DNA of 64,000 bases from assembly GCA_947579605.1 (NCBI GenBank), contig OX388320.1, positions 310,001-374,000 of the forward strand. The letters run 5' to 3'. The translations under genes were made by a program, and so were the position numbers. The DNA comes from Athripsodes cinereus. Lineage: Eukaryota; Arthropoda; Insecta; Trichoptera; Leptoceridae. This document shows positions 43,916 to 55,110 of the stretch, piece after piece. Numbering within the stretch: the stretch's first letter is position 1; each line of letters starts with the position of its first letter. Below the pieces are notes generated by a model that saw only the letters and a program-made list of their open reading frames with translations, was not told the DNA's origin and did no database searches.

Positions 43916-44270
43916 ATTAGAAGAATGAGCGGATGCAAGAAGAGTGTTGTGGACAGAATGCGCGTGAATAAACTACGGTGGTTTGGGCATGTTGAACGAA
44001 TGAACGAGGTAAGAATGACAAAGAGGATATACTTATCTGAAAGAAAGGGTGTGAGGAAACGCGGGCGTCCGAGAACCACGTGGCTTGATCACGTGGATCA
44101 AATTCTCAAGGACGGCCGCGTGTTGAGTAAGAGGAACCGACGTGCGTGTATGAGGAACTGTATGAATGTGGAGGAAGCGAAGGAAGTGTGTAAAGATAGA
44201 TCTGTTTGGCGTTCCGTTCTCTCTGCCTACCCCACTTGGGACATGGCGTGAGGGTATAGTATAGTATAGT
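43916..44270 (+). pseudogene. LINE C-terminal fragment, family R, with TSD
   Basis: ATGAATATGGAT flanks the copy at 43904-43915 and 44271-44282. The frame reads RMSGCKKSVVDRMRVNKLRW, FGHVERMNEVRMTKRIYLSE, RGRPRTTWLDHVDQILKDG and RNCMNVEEAKEVCKD, ending at a TGA (44249-44251). An apparent ATG at the start comes from the duplication, not the element. The 3' end is CTACCCCACTTGGGACATGGCG, then GGTATAGTATAGTATAGT. It is a recent 5'-truncated insertion of a LINE polymerase end. Confidence 0.85.
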
Positions 44271-44289
44271 ATGAATATGGATTACTACT

Positions 44290-45235
44290 GTACCTACTTA
44301 TAGTAACTTAGTATAAAACAGTGCATTTTTATTAAAAAAATAATAAAACTCATAGATTAGACACACGGTGGTCTGTATAAAAACAGTTTTAAATTTTCCT
44401 AATGATAAGAGTGAAAGCTTCTGAAAATCGTAATGCAAATAATATAATGCGTTCCATTTCAACATTTTATTGAAGATTTAATAATTTCTTATTTCTTGGA
44501 ATGATGGAACTAAAGTTAATGATATCGTTTTGATAACTTTATTAATTTATTCATAAGGTTTTGCACTGATTTATCAACAATTATGAAATGTTTTCTCGTT
44601 TGTTGCACTGTTTTACTTTCAAATGTAAATGTATTCATTTCACTTGCTTCTTAGTTCAATATATGGGGTGCATTAGAATAAGATATAGTCACTATCTATT
44701 TAAATACTTTTTTGGGTTATAACATAACATTTATATACAAAGTAAGATACATTTGTTCTAATACTCTTTACACATGTTGTTAGACTAGATTTTCTGTCCA
44801 GATACATCAAACAACGTGTCAAATAATTAAAACAAATTCTTATTGTAGATTGTATCATATGAATTTAGATACAAATGTTGCTGCTTTCATACTCCATAAA
44901 TTCCCTTTCTTCCATTCATTTTTACTATGATACTTACCCATCCGTAGTACAGAAATAGTATCTACTCAGATGTACATACACTATTACTTTGATGATATCA
45001 GCTGTGTACAGTGCAGAGAGAGTTATGTGTTTTGTATACAATAATTTAACATTTTGTTTTGAGAATATTTTTTAATATAAACACGAATACCAATGTGTGA
45101 TATTACGCTCATTCACACGACGTACATAATTTTATAGAAAAATAACAAACACCATACATATATCAATGTGTAATATGCATTTGTGTTTATAACTTTTTAG
45201 GTTATATTTTTTTATGTAGGTATTTCTAAAACATT
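44290..45235. other. AT-rich DNA, nothing assignable
   Basis: No frame, tail or repeat that I can recognise. Confidence 0.4.
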
Positions 45236-45478
45236 AATGTTGTTGACCGAAGGTACTTGTTGGAAGTCCATTTCAAGATAATTGAAAAAAACACAATATG
45301 TAGTTAACTTCCAAATGACTTTATTAACTTCGCGTACTAGTATTCGGAGACTCTCGTCTCCATCATCACTTTTTTACTAATCGCCTGATGATGGAGACGA
45401 GAGTCTCCGAATACTAGTACGCGAAGTTAATAAAGTCATTTGGAAGTTAACTACATATTGTGTTTTTTTCAATTATCT
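45236..45478. repeat. Palindrome P5: 93-base perfect arms with hammerhead core
   Basis: Arms at 45276-45368 and 45386-45478 are exact reverse complements. The left flank (45236-45275) is the minus-strand start MDFQQVPSVNNI. It differs from P2 by a handful of bases, but the intact-core spacer lies on the opposite side relative to the reading frame. Confidence 0.9.
45381..45424 (+). ncRNA. Hammerhead ribozyme candidate (P5)
   Basis: Same parts as P2: TCGC, CTGATGA, T, GGAGAC-GAGA-GTCTCC, GAA, TACTAGTA, C, GCGA. The left arm read on the minus strand has GTGATGA in place of the core, so only this side could be active. U15.1-A16.1 is inverted from consensus. Confidence 0.42.
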
Positions 45479-45798
45479 AGGTATTTCTAATTTACTGATA
45501 TAGATTAGGTGATTTACATAGTAGTTATATCATAAAAAATATGACGTTTCTAATAATTAATTTAAACACGTGTTTTTTTGAAATTAAATAAATTGTTTAA
45601 TTTATTTTATATCATTGATAATTATTTACACGATATAAAACTTTTAAATGTAGGCCACACACGGAGTTAAAAATAAGCTAGTTCTCTTAAGTATGAAATT
45701 TTGATAAACATTGGAGATAAACAGAGTAATTGAAATATGTTTACTACACAAATAATCGGATATTTAACATATTTAAAATAAACCAACAAATTTAAATT

Positions 45799-45994
45799 CA
45801 AGTAAAAAGCAGGTGTTTAAAAAAGTAAAGACACTTTACATCTAAATTCAGTGATGAGGTTTGCAACCCATCTCGAATTTCTTAATTTTTGCTAGCACGG
45901 AGAGGACAGTTTGCTGGTTGTGTTTAGCACACGCAGCTGGACTACTGGCTTTCCACTTGTGGGATATGTTTTGATGGTGTAAAAGTAGTAGTAG
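45799..45994 (+). mobile_element. Family T LINE end with probable short TSD
   Basis: AAAAAGCAGGTGTTTAAAAA, TCAGTGATGAGGTTTGCAAC, GCACGGAGAGGACAG, CAGCTGGACTACTGGC and CCACTTGTGGGATATG, then a GTAGTAGTAG tail. ATTTAAATT occurs on both sides (45790-45798, 45995-46003); being AT-only, it is weak support. Confidence 0.7.
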
Positions 45995-46137
45995 ATTTAA
46001 ATTTATAATATTGTATAAAGTGTTATAATTTTAAGTATTGATGTGATCTGTATGTTGTAATGATTCCTCATTTTATAACCAATATCCATTCCTGTTTTAT
46101 TTGGATTGTTCTAACTTTTATTTTATTTTTGTTTCAG

Positions 46138-46205
46138 GTATGGACAGACAATATGAATGAACTATCTCATCTCACAAAACATCTAAAGTTGAGTAAATAT
46201 CTGTT
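46138..46205 (+). other. Possible 68-base internal exon (host gene)
   Basis: TTTTATTTTATTTTTGTTTCAG ends at 46137 and a consensus donor GTAAGTAC starts at 46206. The 68 bases are open in one frame only (VWTDNMNELSHLTKHLKLSK then YL), entered at the first base. It is leucine/lysine-rich with no domain recognised. The good acceptor-donor pair in a region without TE features is the only evidence. Confidence 0.3.
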
Positions 46206-46214
46206 GTAAGTACC

Positions 46215-46650
46215 TACCATGGTATCTGTATGTATTATTAAACCTTCACTGTAATTTTATGAATTATCATTGAATTAATTAATTGTCAACTATAATGGAA
46301 ACATTAAACAAGCTAATCAGCACAATTATAATGTGGAACGAATTATTATAATATAATAATTAAGTAGGTAGATATTAATTCATGTATTGTAGTAAGAACA
46401 AAACAATTAAACAATCTAAAACGTGTTACGTCATGCCCTCATTCATTTAAATGAAAATATTTATGTATTGAATGTGAATACTAGTACACATATCACACTA
46501 GTGTGAGAACTAAGAACTGCACATTGCAGTATTTTAATAATTATTATATGATACTCGGTACTCGTGTGTATATAGTGAGGTGCTGATAATATTTATCATG
46601 TCCCTAGTAGCAGGTAGTAGATTTTCCGAATTGTAGGTATATACGGCGTA
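46215..46650. other. AT-rich DNA, nothing assignable
   Basis: No further exon-like segment is evident next to the candidate exon. Confidence 0.35.
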
Positions 46651-46655
46651 CAGAG

Positions 46656-46775
46656 GTCCGGTGTAACGCGGAGGTAACGCTTTTGCCTTTGATTCGCAAG
46701 GTCCTGGAATCGATTTCCGGCCAGGGCAGTTTGAAGAATGACCTTTTACTAATTGTCCTGGGTTTGGTTAGGTTA
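46656..46775 (+). mobile_element. SINE family A, diverged copy
   Basis: The tRNA-like head (GTCCGGTGTAACGCGGAGGT), a mutated B box GAATCGATTTCC and GCAGTTTGAAGAATGACCTT are followed by a short body that fades near 46775. It is older than the 30.4 kb copy. Confidence 0.7.
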
Positions 46776-46809
46776 GCATAAATATATAAAACATATAATT
46801 TTATATGTT

Positions 46810-47710
46810 TTAAAACCAAATTTTGTGTTGAAAGGATTGCTCAAGCAATATACCGCTTTTTGGCATTATGCTTTTTCACTTTACAATAATTGTTTTATAT
46901 TTTGTTTACAAAGTCCAAGAAAGATTATTTATTTAATAAAAGTTATTTATCAAAACTAAATGTCAAAGTATCAGAAAATTTTGAGAATTTTTTACAAGTG
47001 CTTATATTAGGTGTCTACATAAAATGTTCATTATTTGAGTTTATCAATGTTATTTTTACAAATAACCATTGTTTTGAGGCTATTTAAGGTGACGTTATCT
47101 TTTCTTAGACTTATATTATGTTAAATTTTCATACTTGAGTTAAGTCAGGTATATAATAATTGTGGTGATAGTTCCTATGTGAATTTGTGTGGTATTGAGG
47201 TATGCTATGCATGTGTTATAATGTATGGGTGATAGTGTGTATGAGTATATTTGTATATAGAACTGTAAGGGACTTGACATATCACCATGTCACTGGGATC
47301 TCTGGCGTGTACTGATTTTATTAATGCTCTCCTCATTTGTATTACACACCTAGCTGCCTATGTGACAACTTAAAACACATTTCACACTGCGACATTTATT
47401 ATGCAGTTAATACTAGTCGGATACTAAATATTTCATTTTAACAAATTCTTTATTAAACAACATTTATGTTTGAACACTTTGCTATTGAAATCTTCCAACT
47501 ACTCAACGTTCAGATATACATATGTATATTTACAGCTAACCAAAAAAATTGTCGCTGAACTGTTAGCTTATGCATAGTCAAAAAAAATATTTCTCATCAA
47601 TAGATACAATAAAAGAATCGTTATTGGACAAAATTCAACACACAAATACAATGATATTCAACATTACAAATATTGAAATTAACAAATTAAGTCCAAAAGA
47701 CAGACTTGTG
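46810..47710. other. AT-rich DNA, nothing assignable
   Basis: No recognisable gene or element. Confidence 0.35.
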
Positions 47711-47720
47711 TTGTGTTATC

Positions 47721-47828
47721 ATCATCTTCATCATCATCATCATCATCGCCTACAACGCTCCTCTCGGGAGCACAGGGCAGAAACCAGCCTCCTCCATTCA
47801 GAGCGTCTCTGTGCCAATCGGTGTATTT
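47721..47828 (-). pseudogene. LINE C-terminal end with GAT tail (same family as 41.2 kb)
   Basis: The minus strand reads ATTGGCACAGAGACGCTCTG, AATGGAGGAGGCTGGTTTCT, GCCCTGTG..., then GATGATGATGATGATGATGA. It matches the last 40 codons plus tail of the 41155-41796 copy. Confidence 0.75.
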
Positions 47829-47875
47829 TAAAAGAGTAACGCCCGGGCCCACCCGTTGCGTTATGTTGTGTGAAA

Positions 47876-47950
47876 AAATATCAATTTCTAAAGTAACGTA
47901 CACATTGTCGTGTAAAATGTTATCAACTTCTAAAGTAACGTACACACGAA
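47876..47950 (+). repeat. Tandem duplication, about 42-base unit
   Basis: TATCAA(T/C)TTCTAAAGTAACG then TACACA occurs at about 47878 and again at 47920. Confidence 0.7.
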
Positions 47951-48461
47951 TCATCCATATTATGTTCTGTGACAGTGTACTGTCTAAAAACAAAAATCTC
48001 GATCGCCTCGTACGAAAAAAATACTTTATTACGTAGTGTGAAAGAGGCCTGTGTAGGTTACAAACACATACTTCCTTTCAGAAACATTAGCTATTTTGGG
48101 GTGTTATTATTAACTTGCGCTATTTGTCGTTAGCTTTTATAATAACCTAAGTAACTTATGTACTCCTATACAGCTAAGTATATTAACCAAAAAAACACAT
48201 ATTATTATCTATCTTTGTTGAGGTATGTCATGTGTTAAGTATACATACATATGTTGATACATAATAATAATATGTCGCTCTCTTCTTCTAGATTTGTTCA
48301 TCATTTTGTCAAGGGTTTTGGAATGTTAGTTACACGTAGTTAAATACTTAAATATTTTAAAATTTATAATTTTTATAGCTATTTATATTTAGGTAACTGA
48401 TAATTCAGCGTTATTTTTGTCGAGTAAATGTTTTATTAAAAGTGCATTTATCTTATGAGAT

Positions 48462-48545
48462 TGGCTGGAAGAAATCATATTCGCGATAAGTTCTCGTTTT
48501 GGTAACTTTTTTATCGCCATATACAATGGTTATTTTATTTATTAT
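48462..48545 (+). mobile_element. Decayed LINE 3' end (family H)
   Basis: GGCTGGAAGAAATCATATTC, GCGATAAGTTCTCG and a later AATGGTTATTTTATTTATT resemble the hairpin region and tail at 51.6 kb. The stem is broken. Confidence 0.4.
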
Positions 48546-48656
48546 TTTTTACAATATTAACAGAATCAAACAGTCATTATAGAATACGTAAACATTCATT
48601 CAATATCCTGAAAAAAAAACCAGCACAGATCCTTAATTTACCAGAGATGTTTAAGT

Positions 48657-48962
48657 CTTAAATACGTTTCGATGGTTTGGATATGTAGAGCGAATGGACG
48701 ATGAAAGGATGACGAAGAGGGTGTATTTATCTGAAAGAGGGTGTGTGAGAAAGCACGGACATCCAAGAACTACATGTGTTGACCAATGGATCAAATTTTT
48801 AAGGATGGTTGCGTGTTGAGTAAGAGAAATTGACGTGCATGTATGAGAAACTGGATGAATGGAGAGGAAGCGAAAGAAGTTTGTAAGGATAGATAAACAT
48901 GGCGTTCCGTTCTCTCAGCCTACCCCACCTGGGACACGGCGTGAGGGTATAGATAAATAGAT
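48657..48962 (+). pseudogene. LINE C-terminal fragment, family R, with TSD
   Basis: AGATGTTTAAGT flanks it at 48645-48656 and 48963-48974. The frame corresponds to RWFGYVERMDDERMTKRVYL, a frameshift, RN-stop-RACMRNWMN and EEAKEV. The 3' end is CCTACCCCACCTGGGACACG, GCGTGAGGGTATAG, then a TAGATAAATAGATAG tail. Confidence 0.8.
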
Positions 48963-49164
48963 AGATGTTTAAGTTTTAAGAAACCATCAAAGTTAAATGA
49001 ATTATTATCAAAGCAACATAAAATTTAGTACTGAATAGCTCTTAAATTTACGAATAAAATTGGGCACTTTTTTTACTTAAAATAGATGGGAAAATCCAAG
49101 AATATATTTTTATTTATATTGTACTATTCTTTTATAAAAATTAGATCAATATTTTATTTGAGAT

Positions 49165-49290
49165 ATTATTTATTTATTCTTCACTGTATATTGTTTACAA
49201 TAATACAAATTAAAACAGTTATCATAGAAAATATCAGTTATACAATTCAATGTACAGAGTGCGAGTTTATCGCTAAATTGCGATGTTTTC
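49165..49290 (-). mobile_element. LINE 3' end with 16-nt hairpin (family H)
   Basis: The minus strand has ATCGCAATTTAGCGAT (49269-49284), AAACTCGCACTCTGTAC, then ACAGTGAAGAATAAATAAATA. Same order as at 20.5 kb. Confidence 0.7.
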
Positions 49291-49413
49291 TAACTAACCC
49301 GGACCTAGATATTAAACAGTATTCTAAAGCTTTCATATATTCATACATACCTCCCACCTTTTAAAGTTCTTATTTGTAAAATTTATATACCTACAGTATA
49401 ATTTTAATAATAA

Positions 49414-49690
49414 GAATGAATGAGGACAGAATGACTAAGAAGATATATTTGGCTGAGAGGAATGGTGCTCGGAGACGCGGACGTCCGAGGATTAAATGGC
49501 AAGATCATTTAAATCAAATCCTACAGGACGGTCACGTGTTGAGCACATTGAACAGGAGAGCATGCATGAGGAATTGTATGACAGTGACGGAAGCGAAAGA
49601 TATATGCAAGGATAGAAGGAAGTGGCGCTCGATCCTTTCTGCCTACCCCGCGAGGGAAGCGGCGTGATGGTATGTATGTATGTATGTATG
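49414..49690 (+). pseudogene. LINE C-terminal fragment, family R, with 15-base TSD
   Basis: TAATTTTAATAATAA is present at 49399-49413 and 49691-49705. The frame (MNEDRMTKKIYLAERNGARR, RGRPRIKWQDHLNQILQDG, RACMRNCMTVTEAKDICKD, WRSILSAYP) is uninterrupted to a TGA. The 3' hairpin is CCCC-GCGA-GGG, followed by AAGCGGCGTGATGG and a TATG-repeat tail. It is probably the youngest family R copy here. Confidence 0.85.
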
Positions 49691-49709
49691 TAATTTTAAT
49701 AATAAAATT

Positions 49710-51285
49710 TAATAATATTATAAAACGTACATTGTACCTAAACTAGAATTCATTACATAAAATCACTTTTATAAAATATGTGTATGTAAGAGATTTCTAC
49801 TCTAAACCCAGTAATGAATGAAGCATTAAGAGTACGTAGGTACTACCCCACATTTCAAATACAAACTATTGTTACCATAATATACTGAAGTAGGTATGCT
49901 GTGCTACTGTGAGTGTTTACAGTCTTCTGCATGTGTTACCATATCTCCAAAATAAAATCAAATAATATAAAAAGTAATTAGAGTACAATGTACCATTTTC
50001 CCTATGTACATATTTGTGTACCAGTTTACACTGTTTGTATTTTCGTCAAAGGATTTTCTTTATTTTTGTTTCGTCCTCTTCTCATTTGTATAATAAGATG
50101 TATGTAGGTGTATTTGTTTGTCTGTAAGTACCTACTACATCTGTAAATACAAATGTATTTATAATATTATTCTGTACAACATTTATGTGGGTTTAATGTT
50201 CTTTTTTATTGTCAACATTGTAGCTATACTGCGTACGGTATGTTGTGACCATAGACATAATACATAGCAAGAGTGTGCACATCTATAAAAAATCATGCCA
50301 CCTGAGATAGTAATTCGTAGAGAGCATTGAAAATTGAATAAAATGAAGTCATTTCACTTGCTTCTTAGTTGATTATCTTAGTTTTTTCCTTTGGTTTGCT
50401 TTATTATTTCATAGGGATAAAGAACTTAATGCCACGGCAGATAGTATATTTACGTTTGTATTTCGATCAAAAGTGCACAGTCTAGTTCTTGTAAAATGTC
50501 TTTGGTCATGACATACGAGTATATGTTGTAATGCTATATATTTCACTCATTTTTCATTCACATACTGAGCTAATTTCGTCAACAATTTCTGAAAGTTAGT
50601 TTCAACGAATTTCATTAAATTTTTATCTAAACCGCAGAATCCACTGAATTGAACAGACATCACAATCTTTTCTACTTATATCATTACGAGTGTTCCGTGA
50701 GACGTATCCGTAAAACATAGCCTACTTGTAGGAAATTTAATTTTGGTATCGATAAATAGAGGCAATTGTACTACACTTACCATAAAATAGCGTAAAAGTG
50801 TTATTTTATTTTCACTTATATTGTCTTAAATTAATATTAATCGGATGTACGCATTTGTCATTAAAACAAATATGTGAATACAATATTAAAAATACATATA
50901 TAGATCTGTATAATGGTAGGTAACGTTTGTGTGGTAGGTGTTCTTTTTCCCAATAAATTAGCTGTGATTTATTCCAATGTTCGCATTAGTATGAGACTTG
51001 TGGATTTATTAGTAAAACTTCACGCACTCCTAGAATATTAATGAACGTATTTATTTGGTGCGGTTCATCGTGCTTCCGAAATAATTTCACGGAGCGGCAA
51101 TTCCAAACGATATGTGACGATACCTTCAAAATTGAAATTATTAAATCGTTTTTCCATGGTCATTAAAAAATAATGTTGTATGGAATAAAATATGTGTTGT
51201 CAATATGTGGCTATCGATTTCATTAAAATACAAAGATAATGGTATTAATCAATGATACTAACCTTATTATATTATATAGATACTA
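49710..51285. other. AT-rich DNA, nothing assignable
   Basis: No frames, tails or repeats of note. Confidence 0.4.
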
Positions 51286-51289
51286 AGCT

Positions 51290-51376
51290 GTGTGAGTTGT
51301 CTATACATGTCTATACATGTTATGTTATTAATGTGAAAGGCTTAATCGCCGTTAATGATAGATAGAAATAAATATA
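51290..51376 (+). mobile_element. Jockey-type LINE 3' terminus
   Basis: AGCTGTGTGAGTTGTCTATA, CATGT (duplicated), GTGAAAGGCTTAATCGCCGT, then GATAGATAGAAATAAATA. The first block matches the 3' end of SINE family A. Confidence 0.6.
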
Positions 51377-51589
51377 GAAAATTACACATGTTAATTCATT
51401 TTTAAAGGCGCCACATTTTCATTACAATAGGTAGACTTCCTCTTTATTAGATAAATTGAAACGATAGTTTCGTTCTACTATTCTTCTCTAATCGGTTTCT
51501 GTGTTACATAAATTAATAGTTTTTTGGTTTTAAGCTACACAAATTTATAATGTTATTGTCATGAGGTAATTTAAATAAAGTATTTGGGT

Positions 51590-51706
51590 TGGTTGGAAGA
51601 AATCGCACCTCTGCGATAAACTCTAATTAAGATTGTATTTGATTTGTATGCATTTTGTGTAAATTTGCTTGTTATCGATGTATAATAATTAATAAATAAA
51701 TAAAAA
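51590..51706 (+). mobile_element. LINE 3' end with 16-nt hairpin (family H)
   Basis: GGAAGAA, hairpin ATCGCACCTCTGCGAT (51602-51617), AAACTCTAATTAAG, TGTAAATTTGCTTGTTATCG, then AATAAATAAATAAA. It abuts palindrome P6 directly. Confidence 0.75.
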
Positions 51707-51707
51707 A

Positions 51708-51935
51708 GGTACTTGTTGGAAGTTCATTTCAAGGTGAATTGATAAAAACACAGTATGTAGTTTACTTCCAAGTGACTTTATTATCTACGCTAACTAGTAT
51801 TCGGAGACTCTCTACTCCATCTTCAGGCGAATCATCAATCAACAATCGCCTGAAGATGGAGTCGAAAGTCTCCGAGTACTTGTAAGCGTAGATAATAAAG
51901 TCAACCGGAAGTTTATGTTATTTTTATCAATTCAC
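51708..51935. repeat. Palindrome P6, imperfect arms with decayed hammerhead cores
   Basis: Arms at 51735-51830 and 51846-51934 are imperfect reverse complements, each starting at the centre with TCGCCTGAAGATGGAG. CTGAAGA still fits CUGANGA, but in the right arm GAA has become GAG. The left flank encodes MNFQQVP on the minus strand and then runs into the LINE tail, so the frame is cut there. Confidence 0.8.
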
Positions 51936-51939
51936 ACAG

Positions 51940-53630
51940 ATTCATAGTTTTTTTTTGTCATGAAACAATCTCATAAGATTGTCTCTTTTTGAGATTTCTC
52001 TACTCTCCTATCGTCCTTCCGTGGTCTTTAAGTCAGAATGTTGGGGGTGCATTTGCCGTTCTCTTTTTCAGTTACATAACTAGTTTACTGCCAATTTCAT
52101 ATATTCCCTGTGGATTATTATCTCCATCTTGTGCTTTCTTATAAAATGCATTCATTATCTTTTTCAAGGCATCAAGTTTTTTTATAGATATTTATAATGA
52201 TTTAAGATGAATATTTTCAATTATAATACATTTGACGTTGTCTAGTATAACTTAAGAGTAGTGAAATAATAAGCTGTCATGTTATAATGTACAGAGTATA
52301 ATAAAATAAGTTGTTCCTCTTCTGATACAAAAAAAACTTAAAGATATATAGTATATACCAATTTAATTAGACTCACTAGCATATTTATACTCGCACACAA
52401 TTTACAAACTACTAGTACATTCATAATAATATGTATTCATAACCGTGTATGCAGCTGTGTAGAGGACGCTTTATTTTAATGATAGTTTGTATGTTAGTTT
52501 GTATATCTCGTATAATTTTATGTTGGCACCGCGTACAATATGTGTATTACTGTTAGTGATGAAACGGACAATTGTTAGACCGAATACCGGATAACGTATA
52601 TTCAGGGAGATTCTAACTGAATAGCCAGATATTTGATCACTGTCTTTACGCGTTTAGTAAATAGCTTGCCCGTAGTAAGATGACTTGTTTTATAATAAAA
52701 CATAATATTGTGAATAAATGTATGTAGCTAATTCTCGCTGTAGCAATTTTTTTTATTATTTATCGTCATTCCACCCAACATATGTGTGATTTAGCATCGC
52801 TGAAGCTATGTATGAAAGGTAATATCTCGTATATTTAATTTTGGTTAATTTTACTGATTTTTGAGTCATCTATTTGTTATCTGTTCCCAAAATATTTCAA
52901 ATAAATAAATACATATTTGTTAGAACGTTCTTTACAATTTGAAAATGATTTTTCAAGATAAATCAATGTTAATTTCTACTGTTTTTTTATTAAGTTTTAA
53001 ATTGGCAGTTATGAGCTTAAGTAAAAGTATCTCTTATTTCATCTTTCACTATCGATAGTTTCCGTTGATTTTATGTTTTTTTGGACCATAGAGAGTTTTT
53101 TTATGTAGTCTTTAATCGGAATCCGGTTGGATAGTTTAAATAAGTAGAGTACCGAAAGCTTACCGAACATCTGTTACATCTCTAAAAATTGTATTTCTAG
53201 GAACACATTATGTTGTGTGGTGAGTTGCTGGTAATTTTTAATTATTCATCTCATCCTTGTTTATGCTTTGCTTTACGGAGGCTCAGAAATTATTAAGTTA
53301 TTATTATTATTATTACTATCATGCTTTCTAGTTTTTCTGTTCATATATATACCTACTCAGTTTCTATGTTCTACCATATTTAGAATTTATACTTTTCATT
53401 ACACACATTATAGTCACCGCCTTCATTAATTATTTACATTTTTAATCTCAACGTTTGTACAAACAATATTGTCTTAACTAAGGCAATGTTTTAGAATTAT
53501 TAGTTTGTATTAACAATGTATATCAAAACTTTAAGTTAAATATTTTATTAGTATAATTTTCATTTTATTTTATGAATTTTTTGACACAATTGGACGTCGG
53601 GAACTGGATTTTACTTACTAGAAGTGTAGA
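51940..53630. other. AT-rich DNA, nothing assignable
   Basis: No recognisable gene or element. Confidence 0.4.
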
Positions 53631-53632
53631 AG

Positions 53633-53717
53633 TCAAACATATTTTGAACCACTTTAGATTAATCATTCCAATTGATCACACTCGTGATTAATCTTGAGCG
53701 GTTCAAAATATGATTTA
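53633..53717. repeat. Imperfect inverted repeat, 33-base arms
   Basis: Arms at 53633-53665 and 53685-53717 pair with about five mismatches (TTTTGAACCACTTTAGATTA against TAATCTTGAGCGGTTCAAAA). It lies just upstream of a SINE. Confidence 0.7.
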
Positions 53718-53744
53718 TAATTTTCAACTCAGATTTCAAAATAT

Positions 53745-53921
53745 GAGTTCGTCGGTAGCCTGGAGGTAGAGTCTCGGCCTCGTGAACAAGGGGTCCGTGG
53801 TTCGATCCCAGGTGCCGGCAAACTCCCCTTTCACGACAAAAGCTTTTAGCTCACTGTGAAAGGTGTATAAGGTTGTATTTGGGTTTATAACAAAACCCAG
53901 ATAATACTTAAAAAAAAAAAA
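53745..53921 (+). mobile_element. tRNA-derived SINE, family B
   Basis: Head GAGTTCGTCGGTAGCCTGGA, GGTAGAGTCTCGGCC, B box GGTTCGATCCC, body CAAACTCCCCTTTCACGAC to AACAAAACCCAGATAATAC and a poly-A tail. Confidence 0.85.
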
Positions 53922-53929
53922 TCATATTT

Positions 53930-55105
53930 AAAAATTTGTGAATCCTGAGATAGAAGGACATGAATACTCTATTTTGTCAATATTACTTCTCTGTAGACTT
54001 AGCATAGGTAAGGGTTTGTAAAAAGCAAAAGAAAGTAACGTAACACTATTCCATATTCAGATATAATATGTAAGTGATCTCATCTCACTTACTCTTTCTT
54101 AGCGTAAAAACTTCACTAATTTTAGTGTTTATATTTTTTGTAATGTAACACCTACTTACTGCGGTAATATTAAATAAAAAGTGTAACTAATTATTTGGTT
54201 ACATCTGTCAACACCACAATAGTGAATTTTTGAAAGAAGAAGAAGAAGTACCTATCAGAGAAAGAGTTCACATGCAAAAGCTTTTTTTAACTTAGAATTT
54301 AGAAATATTCTTCTTGTTGAATTTTTTAAAACTCCATTTTGCAAAATAGTAAATTTTTATGAAGTTTGTGGGATAGATACCTAGTGGTGGTAATCGATTT
54401 TATAGTAGTATAGAAATCAGTCCAAATCTAATTGTTTTCGGGTTTTACTGACATTTTACTACAAATCGTTGGGCAAAAGAGGCTTACTTGAACTGTAATC
54501 AAAATGTTTCAATAGTTATTAACGTATTGATTAGGTACTACCCTTTTGAGTGCAATGTAATGATTTATCCATTACCTCAAAACTATTGATTTTGAGATGT
54601 CTTGTATTGAGTATTGAGCCCACCAAATGTATTTGTATAATTTGATACCAAAGCATACATATTCGTAAGCTGCAAGGGAGTTTAAATGAGCAATGTATCC
54701 ATTTGTATAATAAAATAATATGTCTGTACAAAAATATATCTTAAAGTACAAGATACTAAAATATTTATGTGTGATTCACTATCTCTGTACTTGTGTACCT
54801 ACCTACATTCTCACGCCTGTACATGTATGTGTATGTGTTTATTGGGTAAGTACCCATATACCTTATACATAATATACCTAATATGTTTATATGGTATATT
54901 GTAGTAAGTATAAATATTTATTTCTCGTATTAGGTGGGTACTTGCCTGTTATTTATATTATATTTTATTTATTTTATTACATTCGTATATATTATATAAA
55001 ATATTTTACGCACGTTGTATGAACTCCATACATCTCATACTAAAATATTATTGTACTAGTGTTATTTACTCGCTATATGGTATTACTAACAATGGTACAT
55101 GTTTC
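53930..55105. other. AT-rich DNA, nothing assignable
   Basis: No recognisable gene or element. Confidence 0.4.
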
Positions 55106-55110
55106 ATGGT

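Noticed and set aside
47570..48036. Histidine- or serine-rich proteins
   Set aside because: They are translations of the (CAT)n tail of a truncated LINE.
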